From: Diphasiastrum complanatum
Lineage: Eukaryota > Streptophyta > Lycopodiopsida > Lycopodiales > Lycopodiaceae
Assembly (NCBI GenBank): GCA_029204225.1
Contig: CM055106.1
Location: 8,044,907-8,108,906 of the forward strand
Reading direction: 5' to 3'
Length of the DNA: 64,000 nt
Shown: positions 18,991 through 31,589 of the stretch, piece after piece
How the letters are laid out: each line of letters opens with the position of its first letter
Position numbering within the stretch: position 1 is the stretch's first letter
Notes under the pieces: model-generated
Told to the model about the DNA's origin: nothing
What the model saw: only the letters and a program-made list of their open reading frames with translations
Databases searched by the model: none
Made by a program: the position numbers and the translations under genes

Positions 18991-20033
18991 TGAAAACCAT
19001 TTGGATATAGACAAAAAACTCACACATAGATGGAAGCCTAAGCTAGGTCTAGGGACCAGAGATCTAAATTCTGGGATATGGATCACAATGCTAAATGAAT
19101 TTTGATTCAAGATACTAGAATCCCCTCCTTGCAGTCGTACATCTGAGAACTTGAAAAATTCTCATCAACTAGGAAACACGATATATATGGAAGAAGTACA
19201 GGTCTAAATGGTGTTAGAAGATTTTGGTGAAGATTCTTCTAACGGATTCCAAATGCTAAAAGAGCCTAATGAATATCAAGCGACGAGATCTAGCTGCCAA
19301 ATTACGTTAAAGAGCATTGACAAATCACAGATTAGGAGTTCCAGAATCCATGCCTTCATGAGTATTGACAAAAAACTAGCTCCTTGATCATGATGGTTTT
19401 CTTGAGTGATGCTCTTCTGATCATGCCCTTCCATCCCTTTGTGTGTGGTTGTGGATTAGTTGTGGAATAGAGTAGTGTGGATTAGATTTCTTGCTTGTGG
19501 ATTAAAGTAGGAATCAACATTGTGGTAAACCATTGAAGCTGGATTTGTGATTTAGTTCTTGCAAATCCTTTGACATCCCATGTTTTGATGTTCTTGGAAG
19601 ACCAAGAATCAAGAAATGTGTGTTTCTTGATTCTTGGACCTTCAAAATGTTGTCTAGTTTAGTTTCGTGTTTGTTGTTTGTGTATTGATACACGTAGATT
19701 AGTTTTCAGATTGCTTTGATCTATTCATTCCAATTTTGCAACAATTAGAAGCAAATGAGCCAAAAGATCCAACAATTGATGTCTCTTGTCTAGTTATAGA
19801 CAATGCTCTTACTTAACTAAACATAATTGTCTTGAAGAATAGTTAGCCCTTGTTAAGTATTATTTAGCCTACATTGGGCCCTTAGTGGCCTATTATCCTT
19901 ATTAATTAGCTTTGAAGGACCTAAAGAGGAAACTGCCTTGTTCTTAAGGCTAATAGCTCCTTTTGGGCCTTCAAAGCTTACAATGGATATTTTAAGGCAT
20001 TGATAAATACTGATGTAGTAAAAGTACATGACA
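18991..20033 (-). repeat. Probable chromovirus 3-prime LTR and undefined flank
   Basis: The right boundary at 20033 reads TGTCATGTAC in minus sense, directly after a polypurine-like GTAGGGGAAG. That is where the 3-prime LTR of the minus-strand Gypsy remnant should start. I cannot place its far end and no second LTR copy was seen, so the stretch left of about 19.4 kb may be unrelated. It contains no gene. Confidence 0.4.
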
Positions 20034-21745
20034 CTTCCCCTACTTAGAGATTTTTGTCCTCAAAAATGAAGACATCCACTTAGTAGCTCTAGTGATACGG
20101 TTAAGTAGTATCAATGGAAAATGTCATTCCCAACAGCTTCATGGTAATAGCATGGGCACTTTTGAATAAACAAGCTATTGACCCAAGAATTGTCTTCATC
20201 AGGAAGGTTCTTCCAATGAATAAGCATTTTTCAATACCTTGTCTCGATATCCAACCATTTTGGCTGGTTCTAGGACCATATTACCCTCATGATCCAACAA
20301 TGCTAGAGTAGCAGTTGCAGTTGAGTGTTCTCCCAAAGTCCTCTTTAGAAGAGATACATGGAACACACGATGCATACGAGTCGTTGATGGTAAATCCAGT
20401 TCGTAGTTTAACTCCCCAATCTTCTTTACAATCTTGAAGGGTCCATAAAATCTCGGAGCCAACTTTTTGCTTTGAGTTTTTTTTTTCAGTTTAGTGTATC
20501 TATAAGGTTGTAACCTTAAATACACAAAAGCCCCTTCAACAAAATCATGAAAATTTTGTTTTTGATTAGTAATATGTGCCGCTTTTATATGCTCCTGATT
20601 GGCTCTCAAAGCAATTGCTGGAACTACAACCTTTGACAAATCCGCACTTATGGGTTGTAATGGTTCTTGGCCATATAATGCAAAGAAAGGTGTCATACCG
20701 ATTGATACATGTGGTGTGCTATTATAACAAAATTCGACGAGGTACAACCAATCGACCCACTTTGTCTGGTGATCCAAAACAAAATGTCGCAAACAACACT
20801 CCAACCACTGTTGACCCTTTCTGTTTGTCCATCAGTTTCTCGATGAAATGATGTACTTAAACACAATTTAGTGCCCAACTTGTCCATTAAGACCTTCCAA
20901 AAAGTGGTAATAAACCTGCCATGTCTGTCACTCACTATCTCCTTCAGCATTTAATGTAACTTGGAGATATTCCTCAAAAATATTTGTGCCATTTGAGCTA
21001 CACTATCAGTAGTTTTATAAGGTAGGCCCATGTGCATATTTCTTAAGCTGATCCACCACCACATAGATACCATCATATCCCCCAGTTGTTGTTGGAAAAG
21101 AAGGTATGAAATCCATGCTAATACATGTCCAACGTTGTGTAGAATGCAATGAACTTGCTTGCTTGACATGTTCCACCTTATTTACTTGACAAGGAATACA
21201 TTCTTGCACATATGTGTATATAGCCTTCTTCATACCAACCCATTTGAATAGCTTTCGGAAGGCTTGATAATATTCCACTATGCCCAACACTTGGAGATGA
21301 GTTTAGCTCATACAATACTTGCAGAATGAACTTGGATTTAGGAGCAAGCACAACTCTAGAATTGTCATACAACAACTTTTGTCCTTGTTTCTTATATCGG
21401 AGATAAGTAACTGAATTATAGTCTTGAAATTCATTTCAAATCTCTTTTAAATCTGAATCCTCCATATACTCTGCTTGAATGTCTCTTATCCAATCTACAC
21501 TTAATGCAATTATTGTGAAAATTATGCCAAATCTCAAATTCAACCACAACATTCTGTACTCCTCCTTTAAAGGATGATCCAAAATTTTCTTTTGATGTTC
21601 CGCCAAGTATGTCACATATTTCTCTGTAGATTCTGAAGATGCATTCATCTGTAAAGACCATATTCTTGATAACGCATCTAAAACTACATTGTCCTTTTCT
21701 TTAAGATATTCAATGTTAAAATCATAGGATTGCACTTGTGACTTT
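20034..21745 (-). pseudogene. Chromodomain Gypsy pol remnant (RNase H tail, integrase, chromodomain)
   Basis: In minus sense from the right: end of RNase H (YDFNIEYLKEKDNVVLDALSR), then integrase zinc region (VGHSGI, ECIPCQ). The integrase core follows with all three acidic blocks ([26 protein letters not shown]), then the C-terminal integrase region (APRFYGPFKIVKKIGELNYEL, MHRVFHVSLLK). A chromodomain-like tail in another frame (NLPDEDNSWVN) follows. Layout and motifs fit a Gypsy chromovirus, whose chromodomain is thought to guide integration to marked chromatin. Several frame changes and the loss of gag, protease and RT beyond 21745 show it is dead. Confidence 0.8.
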
Positions 21746-22643
21746 AGTGGGTTTATTTCCTAACCTATCCTCAGCCCAAGATCCAAGCAATCTAGCATCA
21801 AGGAGATGAAGTTAGTTGTCATGTGTAGGTTCGATCCCATGAGAGCGATATCATATCTCAGAATTCAGCATGTATGGAAGATCCACATCTAACTCTAACA
21901 TCCATTAACCCTCAGCATTAACACTACATTCATTAACCCTACAATCCATAATGAGACAAACACTTGCTCCTCTCTCTTTTTCTCTCTCACAAAAAGTATA
22001 AGAAATCACAATTTCAATAACACTCATATCCAACAATTAGCAAATTCAACAAAAGCATGAGAGATGGAGGAAAAGAGTTAGAGAGCAAGGACACTCACAA
22101 GACCACTCCATAAGAGAGCCAATCTGCTTGTATTGAAATGAAGATCTGAACATGTTTGACAAAGGAGGGAACCTCTATTTTATTCACCAACTTGACATTT
22201 AGGCCCTGCAACATTAAAAGTCCTGCAAAAAGGCCTAAAGTCCTTTTATTAGCTTTCGAATTATCAAATAACTATGTGATCATTGGGTTGGACTTACACA
22301 TGCAGGGTGCCAAATTCCTCTCACTTATTTACTAGGGTTAGGATTTCCTCAAGATCCGCAAACCCTCCAACAGTATCTCTCACCAAAACTAGTGGCGGTC
22401 CCATGACAACTCGCAAGATTTATTCATTTGCGGCTCTGGTTGGTGGCCTTGCATCGTACCGTGATAGGGTGGTACAACACCTTCTCCATGAGTTCCAAGC
22501 ATGCCGTGTTGAAGTCTTTCTTGTGTGGTAAAAAACATTTATTTGCTCCGGCAATCCATTTTGACGTGGTCCATGCCATAATCTTGATTCCCATTGTCCG
22601 CCTAGCATCGTAGCATGATAGACAAGTGGCAATTGGTCTTGAA
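21746..22643. other. Stretch without a recognisable gene
   Basis: This lies between the truncated chromovirus and the Copia-C LTR. The text at 21960-22300 resembles LTR-type sequence (ACACATGCAGGGTGCCA near its end) but no partner copy was found. Open frames at 22283-22632 overlap on both strands and show no family motif. Confidence 0.3.
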
Positions 22644-23293
22644 TGTGAAAGATTGAACTAGTTTCATCACATTTTGCAATATTTTCATATTTGACATATT
22701 GAGGCCAAAACTTGTTTTAGACTTAAAGGTTGACTTTTCAAAGTTCATTAGTCTAAATTTCATTTGAATAAACATTTTTTGAAAATGTGGGAAAGATAGA
22801 ATGCGAGTTTGAGTAGATTCAATTTGAATAAGTTGGGTACATTGAATCTAGACCCAAAATTGGTAGGGTTAGCATTTTGGTGGGAAAGCCAAGTGGCCAA
22901 ATAGGGTTTGGACCTACTATAAAAGGATATAACTCGTGGAGAGAGTCATCTTCTCTCTTCTCTATCTCATTTCATGCTTATACATGGTTCTCTTGGGTTC
23001 TACTATCCATTGGTGCACTATCTTGGTGATTGCTTGCAATTCTATGTGTAGAATGATCTATATTTGTTATTTTTGGATCCACACGTGTGAAATACAGTAG
23101 CTTGCTGGTTTTGTACGGACAACAACAGTACATAATCATTTCATTCAAGTTTTATCAAGTTCTATTAGTGTTTGCATCTCAAATTGAGTGTAGATGCTGA
23201 TTTTTCTACATTGGTGAGATTGGTAGTGTATTTCTCTTTCTAACCAAAGATCATTCAAGTAGATTGGATCTTAAGGATCTAAAATATTTCACA
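22644..23293 (+). repeat. Copia-C 5-prime LTR
   Basis: 650 bp from TGTGAAAG to TATTTCACA, with a TATA box inside and the palindrome CACACGTGTG near 23083. It is homologous, inverted, to 62559-63207. Confidence 0.9.
22918..22924 (+). promoter_or_regulatory. TATA box in the Copia-C LTR
   Basis: CTATAAAAGG is a near-consensus plant TATA box, conserved as CTTTTATAACAGG (opposite strand) in the inverted relative near 62930. It probably drives the element's own transcript. Confidence 0.65.
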
Positions 23294-23305
23294 TGGTACC
23301 AGAGC
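23294..23305 (+). other. Copia-C primer binding site
   Basis: TGGTACCAGAGC directly follows the LTR: the tRNA-Met site with one substitution. Confidence 0.9.
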
Positions 23306-23893
23306 TTGTGTTTCAGGTTATGAAGGAGGAAATCAGATCTATCAATGATTTGGTGAAGATATCAAGTCTAGAGCATGCTAGAGAGGATTCTACACCAAAA
23401 TCGGATTTTTTGCTTTTGTAGATTGGATCTTTTGTAGATCAAAACACTAAATAGGTCAATATACTTGTTCAATTCCAAGTTTTGAATTCACATACTGGAT
23501 TAGGCCGATTTTTGGATCATTGGTTCAACCTAAGTGGTGGCTTATAGATTGCATATCAAATTTTCAGCATTTGCATGTAGATTTGGAATAGTCAATTTTT
23601 TGTGATTTTGTCAAAACCCTAATTTTGATTGGATCTCTAGATAGTGAGGTTGATGGACTTCATTTGAGTGTGTTTCAATCTTAGGAAGTGGCAAAAGTCA
23701 TTAGATTGAGGATAGATCATAGGTTGGTCAAGATTCCATGATTCTATGTGTTGATTTGCTTGGATAAGTGCTAGAAGAGAATTTGTGAGATAGTTTCAAA
23801 TCTTGGTGATTTTTTTTGAAAGCATTTGTTGTTGTTCAAAGGAGTGCTTTGTGCATTGAAGCAGGTTGAAAGATAAGATCAGGTCATTGCTAC

Positions 23894-24769
23894 ATGGCAA
23901 CCTCAATTGGAGTCATGTTGGAAGCCAATGACAGGCTTACCTCAAGTAACTATTCATTGTGGAAAGTAAGGATGGGGTCACTTCTTGAGATGAATGATGT
24001 TTTGGATATTGTTGTAGGCTTGGAGGAGAGACTAGCAACACAAAAAGATCAATTGAGGTATGACAAGAGGGCCAAGAAGTCTCTACACATGATAAAGATG
24101 AATGTTACCAATGAACTTCTCAAGGAAGTTGGTAAGTGCACATCATCTTTGGAAGCTTGGAATTCATTGAAGAAGATTTATGAATCCAAGTCTACTTCTA
24201 GAGTGTTGACTCTAAGAAGGCAAATCTTTTCTTGTTTGCAAAATAATGAAGAGAGTCCAAGTACTTTTGTTTTGAGAATGAAAGCATTGAATGATGAGTT
24301 AGCTTGCATAGATGAAAGCATTAAGGAAGGAGAGCTTATTCAAGTGATTCTTAATGGCTTGTTGGATGCTCATGCTAACATTGTTCAAAGAATTGCTATT
24401 CAAAAGACTTTGCCAAGTTTGATGGATCTTCAAGAGATCTTGATCAATGAGGAATATAGGCTTCAAGCAAGAGGTGGATCTACATCGACACTTCAAGAGG
24501 ATGCTATGTTCACAAAGGGCAAATTCAAGGGCAAAACCAAAAGCAAGTGGTCTAAAGTGCAAGATCAAGTGGATGCTTCTTCAAGTGGCAAAAAGAAGGA
24601 TAGATCAAAGCTCAAGTGCTTCTATTGTGGCATCAAAGGACACTTTGCAAGTGAGTGCTACAAGAAGAAGAGGGATCAAGGAGACAAACAAGGTAATCTT
24701 ACTCTTGATGAGGATGGTTTGGATGTGCAAGATGCAAATGATGATGCTTTTGTGATGTATGCTTTCTAA
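23894..24769 (+). CDS. Copia-C gag
   Basis: 291 codons from ATG. The Copia gag fold shows SSNYSLWKVRMGSLLEMND, SLHMIKMNVTNELLKEVGK and STSRVLTLRRQIF. A Lys-rich region follows (KGKFKGKTKSKWSK), then a zinc knuckle CFYCGIKGHFASEC. It ends at a stop just before the protease, which lies in another frame from 24759. Copia-A has the same order with gag and protease fused, so a small indel near 24755-24770 is likely. Role: virus-like particle and RNA binding. Confidence 0.88.
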   Translation: MATSIGVMLEANDRLTSSNYSLWKVRMGSLLEMNDVLDIVVGLEERLATQKDQLRYDKRAKKSLHMIKMNVTNELLKEVGKCTSSLEAWNSLKKIYESKSTSRVLTLRRQIFSCLQNNEESPSTFVLRMKALNDELACIDESIKEGELIQVILNGLLDAHANIVQRIAIQKTLPSLMDLQEILINEEYRLQARGGSTSTLQEDAMFTKGKFKGKTKSKWSKVQDQVDASSSGKKKDRSKLKCFYCGIKGHFASECYKKKRDQGDKQGNLTLDEDGLDVQDANDDAFVMYAF

Positions 24770-25199
24770 TGATGGAGATCTAGATCCTTGGTGGATTGAT
24801 AGTGGAGCAAGTTCACACATGACCTTTCACAAAGAGTACTTCACTTCTTTGTTGGCATATGGAGATGACAAGAGGGTGATCTACACTGCCAATGATGGTG
24901 AGTGTGCAATCAAAGGGATTGGCAGAATTCCTATTTCTCTCTCTACAAATAGGAATGTTAATTAGGAGGATGTCTTGTTTATTCCATCTATTACCAAGAA
25001 TTTGCTTAGTGTGAGTCAAATGCTAAGTAAGGGCCTCAAGGTGGAGTTTGATGGAGATGCTTGTTTGATCAAAAGGAAGGATATCTTGATTGGAAAAGGT
25101 AAAAGACAAGGGAAGTTGTTCAAACTTGATGCTTGTGTTATTGCTAACCAAGTTGGATGTGTTGCAAGGGATCAGTTATTCAGCCCATGTGTAGGATAG
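24762..25199 (+). pseudogene. Copia-C protease to integrase-linker fragment
   Basis: The protease active site WWIDSGASSHMTFHKEYF and the following blocks (YTANDGECAIKGIG, SITKNLLSVSQML) match Copia-A closely. One stop (TAG after NVN, near 24965) breaks the frame. Family similarity ends at GKLFKLDACVIANQVGC and ARDQL, about 25180. The last residues before the stop belong to the flanking sequence. Confidence 0.75.
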
Positions 25200-26204
25200 A
25201 AATGTAACTGTTTCAAACGTTTTCCTATAGTAATTAATTTTAAACATTTACTAATGTCATTACGTCTTCTTGATACCTTAACTGAAAGATTTTCAGGGAA
25301 CTAAAAATTCTGAGAAGGGAAGAAGAGTGGACATCATAGGTAGTAAGTGTGATCAGGAAATATATTTCACTATTAGGATTTTAGGTAAATCCCAGTAAAT
25401 AATTGCTTAATACCGATTATTAATTTTCTGGATAGAATTCATTTAATTAAATTCATAACTTATATCTTTGTAACCATTGAGTTATCCGTAGTTTTGAATG
25501 TCAATTGTGATATTAGAAGTAGAATCTGATACATAAATTACATTGAATATGTTAATTTGATAGAAGCTTGTCCCTAGAGTTAATGCTCTTGGATCCATGG
25601 GGATTTGAAGCTTATCATTAACCAGGAATGATCAGAATGTAATGTGGAACCATGTTAATTCTTCTGTTTAAGTGACATGATCAGATGTGGAGTTGTGATA
25701 TCCATCTGATAGACATGCTAATCATAAATGGATTCTCCAGTGTTTGGGAACAAGAGATAATATCCTATAGTGATTATAGGACAGCTAGATGATTAGTGGA
25801 TCTCTAGAATATCAGATAAGGCGATAAGGGTTTTCTAGAAGAAAAAGCTAATGGCATGGGACATCAGTAATTTTGGAAAAAAAATTCTAGGACTATAAAA
25901 ATCTGATGATCAATAGTGTATTTTAGTACCTATTTGCGATATGGAAAAAAGATATCCCTTTCATCAAATGTGGGGTATTTTGGAAAATTTTGAGATTTAA
26001 TCTAGATTCCAATGTGGTATCTCATTATTTACAGAATCAGAGGCCCTCAAATCTATTTCTCGCTTTCTTAATTAATCATTTACTTCTTAGTAATTTCTCG
26101 AATATAGGACATCAGATTGGTTTATATGACTCTTTCTAGCATGAAGTTATTCTTCTGAAAGACTGTTATGGCATATAAATTATTACTTGTGTGAATAAAT
26201 AGTA
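25181..26204. other. Stretch without a recognisable gene
   Basis: AT-rich DNA between the truncated Copia-C and the start of Gypsy pol. No LTR ends, primer site or long ORF were seen. It may be a fragment of another element's non-coding part. Confidence 0.3.
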
Positions 26205-28796
26205 GTCCAACATACCATACCCTTGGTGGACGGAGCAGTCTCCAAGGTGAGCCATTACTACCGCTGCAACCCGAATTATACAAAATTGATCAAGCAGGAG
26301 TTGCAAAAGCTGATGGACGCAGATTTCATTTACGAGATCGAGCACATGGAATGGGTATCGCCGATAGTTATAGTACCCAAGAAAAATGACAAAATGCGGA
26401 TTTGTGTGAATTTGAAGGCGCTAAATGCAGTCACCAAAAAGGACCATTTTTCTTTATCATTTATAGAAAGTGTCCTCAACAGGGTAGCTGGCACCGAAGC
26501 CTACAGTTTTTTGGATGGCTTCAGCAGCTACAACCAAGTGAAAATAGCAACCCAGGACCAGCACAAGACAACATTTGCCACAGAATGGGGAACCTATGCC
26601 TATAAAGTGATGCCATTCGGACTTTGCAATGCCCCAAGCACTTTCCAACGAGTCATGCAGGCGACATTCAAAGATTATTTGCAAAAAATTCTAGAAATTT
26701 TCTTGGATGATCTGTGCGTGCATGGACCAGATTCAGAACACTTATCCAATTTGGAGAAGGTGTTACAAAAAACCCGCGACTACCATATCTCCCTGAATCC
26801 AGAAAAATGTCAATCCTTGGTGACACATGGCTTGATACTTAGCCATATAGTGTCAAGACACGGGATCGCCACAGATCTATCAAAGATCAGGATCATTATT
26901 GATCCACCACCACCAGAGACGATCCGCGAGGTCTACATTTTCATGGGTCATGCTAACTATTATAGGATCTTCATTCTTGCTTTTGCGGAGTTAGCCAGAC
27001 CAATCTACAAACTCACAACGGATCCACATTGGAATGAGAAAGCCCTAAAGGCTTTCCAAAAGCTTAAGGATGCATTGGTTTCATCACCAATCTTACGCCC
27101 ACCCAATTGGTCCATTGAGTTTCACGTGCATACGGATGCATTGAAGTATGCAGTTGGAGCAGTCTTAACCCAGCCAGGTGAGCACAAAAAGGATTTTCCA
27201 ATTCGGTTTGCAAGCCGACAACTCAGTGATACCGAAATGAACTATTCAACCACAGAGCGGGAAGCACTGGCAATGATCTATGCGGTTAAGAAATTTCAAC
27301 ATTACTTGATGGCCACACATTTTCCTTTTTATACGGACCATCAACCCTTGCTCTATCTCGTTAATAGAACTTGCAACACCAGAAGAATCACCAGATGGCT
27401 ATTTCTGTTGTTGGAGTTTGATTTTTGGATAGTAGTTCGCAAGGGAAAAAAACACTACATGGCAGATCATGTGTCACAAATCAAGGGAAAGGAGATTGCC
27501 ACCCAACTCGACGATGACTTAGCAGATGCTGCCTTATTTTATGTGGACACAGTACCAGAATGGGCTGCCGACATTGTTGAATATCTAATACATGGCCAAC
27601 CAGACAAATCACTACCAAAGGCGAAACAACGGAAATTGATCTTGAAGGCTAGACCTTATCAGCTGATTGCCGGCCAATTGTATCGAAGAGGTCAAGATGG
27701 AATTCTTCGGCGATGTATTCTTCCTCATGAGACCACCTAGATCATTTTGCTTTCACATGAAGGCATGGGTGGGGGTCATTTTGCATCTGACATTACAGTT
27801 CACAAGATCCTGCAATTAGGATGTTGGTGGCCAACAATCCATAAAGATACGGAGGAATACTTGAAAAAGTGCAATGTGTGCCAAAGGGCAAGGAGACCAA
27901 CGAGATTGAATTATGACCTACTGCACCCAGTCATAGCCCAAGCACCGTTCGAAAAATGGGAATTGGATTATATTGGTCCATTTCACCCTGTAGCCAAGAG
28001 TTCCCAGGTTCGATACATAATCGTAGCCACAGACTACCTCACCGAATGGGTCGAAGCCAAGGCAGTAAGAGTAGCTGATGCTAGGCCCACTGCCCAGTTC
28101 CTTTATGAAAATATCATTGTGCGCTTCGGATGCCTGGTGGAGCTAGTCAGTGATCGTGGAAGCCATTTCATCAACGAGGCCATCAAGGTCCTGTTGGAAG
28201 AATTCTTCGTGATCCACAGAACCAGTATGCCTTATTATCCTTGTGGTACTGGGCAAGTAGAATCATCCAATAAGATCATGTGTAGCATGCTCACGAAAAT
28301 AGTTGAAGCAAGCAGATCAGATTGGGAACACAAGTTGCATGCTGCACTGTGGGCTTTCAGGACAGCATATAAAGGGAGCACTGATCAAACACACTTCCAA
28401 TTGGTATATGGTCAGGATGTTGTGATGCCAGTAGAGTTTTTAGTTCTTTCATTAAGGATTGCCACCGCGCAACGTCTTAATGAGTTCAAATCTCTACAGC
28501 TAAGCCATGAAGCTCTGCATAAACTCTGTGAAACACGCTTACTAGTTGTGCATGCACTGGCAGCTAAAAAGGAAAGATGCAAAGCTTGGCATGACTGTAG
28601 ATTACAAAGGAAGGATCTTCGTTCAGGAGACCTGGTCTTGATGTATAAAACCAAGGCGATCAAGGAGAAGTTAAAATTCACTGGCGAAGGTCCTTATAGG
28701 ATCAAGAAAATTCTTAATCATGGATCCGTGAACTTAGAAAAGCTAGATGGGACGCCATTCGACACACCCATCAATGGTAGCCGATTGCACAAGTAA
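26205..28796 (+). pseudogene. Gypsy (Tat/Athila-like) pol: RT, RNase H, integrase
   Basis: One frame covers RT to integrase and is broken only by a TAG at 27738-27740. RT opens HTIPLVDGA, then YYRCNPNYTKLI, SPIVIVPKKNDKMRICV, VMPFGLCNAPSTFQRVM and the catalytic FLDD near 26699. RNase H shows VHTDALKYAVGAVL and YSTTEREALAMIYAVKKFQHYL. After the stop come integrase HHCC (GGHFASDITVHK, CNVCQRA), the core acids (ELDYIGPF, VSDRGSHF, GTGQVESSNK), and a tail ending PFDTPINGSRLHK, typical of plant non-chromodomain Gypsy pol. Gag, protease and the first RT residues are missing on the left. With one stop, decay is light; inactivation could be mainly by truncation. An extra ORF follows 1.1 kb downstream. 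Confidence 0.88.
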
Positions 28797-29902
28797 TAGC
28801 CACCATAGTGAGATAGATCCAGATTGGGGGTGACACATTACAAAAAGCTAATCTGCTCAGCCATCACCGCTAGATCTAAGGAGATCAAGCCAAATCAAGC
28901 TAAATTCATCAAGATTCAGCCAGATCAAGATCGGGAAAATCCATCAGAATCCAAGGAGGATCTAGATCCAGATAGGATAAAAAAGAAAGCAGATCATCAG
29001 ATTGACTGATGAATCTACTACCAAGAATCCATCAGAACTTCCAGAGAACTACCAACAGTCAGATCAAGCTTGGATGAAGCTGATTACCAGTCTACAAAAG
29101 TTAAAAATCAGAAAATCTCAAGATCTCGTCAGAAAACACTCTAAAGGAACACTTTTTTTATGATTTTTTGAGATCCCCTAGGAGATAGCTCTTGAAAATT
29201 GGACAGTCACTAGATCTGACCTAGATGCATCCATGAAAATCTCTGTGAGAGTTCCTGATGGAGGAATTATCATTTTTTACTATATGCGAGAGTTTCCAGA
29301 AGTTGAATTTTCAGAACCCTCGTAGAGCATCAAGATCATCTTACCAACTCTCGCAAGGTGTCTAAATGGAATTAGAGTAGTGAAATCAGTCTGCCTACAT
29401 GGTTTGATCTTGAAAATCCAATCAGAGGGACAAGCTGTGCGAGAGATCACTTCCTGCGAGAGTTGAATACTCGTAGACAGTATAAACCCTTGCAGAACCT
29501 TCGCATAGCAGTCAAATCACCTTCTAAACTCTCGCAGACTTCCCTGAGGTCTTAGAATTTTGTGAAGAAGGTGCCTGCCAAAATTTGGGTGGACCTGAAC
29601 AAGGGAAAGTGGATTTCACCTAATACACACTCTAAATTTCGCTATATAAGGGCTGAATTCGAGTTATTTGTCACCTTTGCTAGCGAAGCTCTGCCGAAAT
29701 TTACTCTGAAATTACCAAGTTCTCCGTTTGCAACCAAACTTCCTACCAGTTGTCATCTGATATTACTAAACACCGATCTATGCTCTAAACTACACTCCTT
29801 GTCTTCCAACACTCGTTATCCTCATTTTTCTACCGTTTTCACATCTTTTTCCATTCTCCACCATTTTTCTTACTTTTTCGACCTCTAATCATCACTGCTA
29901 AC
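28797..29902 (+). other. Untranslated spacer between Gypsy pol and extra ORF
   Basis: It starts with a purine-rich GATTGGGGGTGACAC. Between about 29.2 and 29.56 kb it contains repeated copies, in both orientations, of CTCTCGCA/TGCGAGAG (near 29283, 29349, 29436, 29453 and 29526). The same motif is dense in the leader of the minus-strand Gypsy at 38.4-39.2 kb, linking the two elements. Frames here are short and unconvincing. Confidence 0.5.
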
Positions 29903-31586
29903 ATGGCCTCCTCATCCTCTGAAGACTTTGGCGCCAAACAGGTGATCCAGTGTGACATCCCCGAAGCCACACAGATTTGGCCTCTACCCTCTGACACTCT
30001 GATCCAACCATCGCTACAGACAGCCAGCCCACTTCTAGCGGCAATGGGTTTTTACTCGGCGCTCTTCCATTCTGAGATTAACATGGGCCTCGTCCTGCAC
30101 GCTTACGCCACCTGGTACGAGGACAAGGCTCGTTTCCACTTCTTGTACCAAGGTACCACGTACAAGGTCAGGATTAACGCCGACTCAATGGTCACCATTG
30201 GCATTATGTCCGGTGATCGTCAACCCATCTCCCATCGCCATGCCAAAGCTCTGATCAAACCATTCATCACCCAAACCACACCAGAAATTTCCATCCAGAC
30301 TAACAATGGTTACCTGATAGAAGCTATCACGGAACCCATCATTTAGGCGGCTGCGCATCTGTTGAATAACTTTCTGGTTATTTCAATATTTTGCAAGGAT
30401 AGAATCCAGTCTACGTTGTTGAGTCAGATAGTGGAATCCTTTCTGGAATTCTCTAACCGCTCCGTTGTGCCATATGACTGGCATAGCTTCCTTATTCGAG
30501 AACTAACCAACTCCATCAAATTCAACAACTGTGAGCAAGTCGCAGCAGGCCCCCTGTTGTGTAACTTTGCCTGCGCACTTCTCGAGACGAAAGTGCATGG
30601 TTTCCAATGCTCATCCCTCCTGTCTACCCTTGTGCCACATACTAACCTTTATCCGCCATCTCAAACATCCACCTCCTCCCAACCTGTAGTTACTAACACA
30701 ACGGCCAGCAAACAAATGCGTGGCGCTGCCTCTACATCCACATTTCCACCTGTTACCCAAAGACATGTCTCCATTGCCGCACTAATCACTCCATCAACCA
30801 CCGCCACTTCTTCTTCCGTGCAACCCTCCACTCCGATTTCTGTTGTCGCTACCTCTCTTCCTGTTCCATCCACATCTGTTTCTATCTCCATCTTCGTTTC
30901 TTCTATTGATACCACTCCTACTTCTCTTCCAATGTCCACTACTCCATCCATCACCATCGCATCCTCCATCACTCCTGCCACCACTGTTGCTCCCCTCACA
31001 TTCAATCCTTCTGATTCACAACTGTCCCCCGACACTCTGGCATGGACAAGTTATCAATTTTTCACCCCCATGCCAGACACTTTCTGCTCCATCCTCACCT
31101 TCTTCCATACTCCACACCACCCTCCAGTTTTTCTCTATTCCTCCCATCCTCTCGTTCAGACAAACCGTCCTCACCCCTGTTTCCATAGTTATTTCTCAAA
31201 CCCCATATGCTTCGCCAACAAAGGTTGTCGAGGGCAACCAATTGTTGCCTGATGAAGCATTTGTCCAAACAGTTTTTGTACCATCGCCAGATAGGGCTGA
31301 TCCTACTGTCCCAGATGGCATCAGGTCCAATGAGAACCTGATAGAAGATAATGACGACGAGATTCCACCAGTCGTCGGAGCCAATACAACACAAGTCCCT
31401 GCTAGTGCTAGTGTACCGGCTACTCCCACGGACCTAATGACAGTGTACCAAACTCTGGGAAAATACATCCTGGATGTGGTAGCAGCCAAAGCTATTATGG
31501 AAAGCAGGGTACTACACTTGGCGACAAATAATACACAACTGCGAGCAGACCTCACCAAGCTACAACAAGAGCTGATTTTGGCTTAG
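29903..31586 (+). pseudogene. Extra ORF downstream of Gypsy pol
   Basis: About 560 codons in the pol orientation, broken by a TAG near 30344 and a frameshift near 31190. Residues 1-250 look globular (FYSALFHSEINMGLVLHAY, TTYKVRINADSM, VPYDWHSFLIREL, GPLLCNFACALLE). The style is that of the putative plant transposon protein domain (Transposase_32-like) carried as an extra ORF by some plant Gypsy lineages; this is a resemblance by eye, not a search result. A Ser/Thr/Pro-rich low-complexity middle follows (30650-31200), then an acidic linker and a C-terminal helix with coiled-coil spacing (LRADLTKLQQELILA). Base composition is more C-rich than the surroundings. Function unknown. Confidence 0.5.
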
Positions 31587-31589
31587 CAA

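Larger units (their letters stand above)
22644..25180 (+). mobile_element. Copia-C: 5-prime part of a Copia element
   Basis: A 5-prime LTR, primer site, leader, gag and start of protease/integrase linker are present; the rest is missing. Homology stops after the CVARDQL block near 25180, where the equivalent Copia-A sequence continues into integrase. Gag is close to that of Copia-A. The LTR has a close inverted relative at 62559-63207. It is a truncated copy that cannot move on its own. Confidence 0.85.

Noticed and set aside
30661-31558. Minus-strand ORFs opposite the Gypsy extra ORF
   Set aside because: They come from the low-complexity Ser/Thr/Pro codons read backwards. The plus frame has better domain character.
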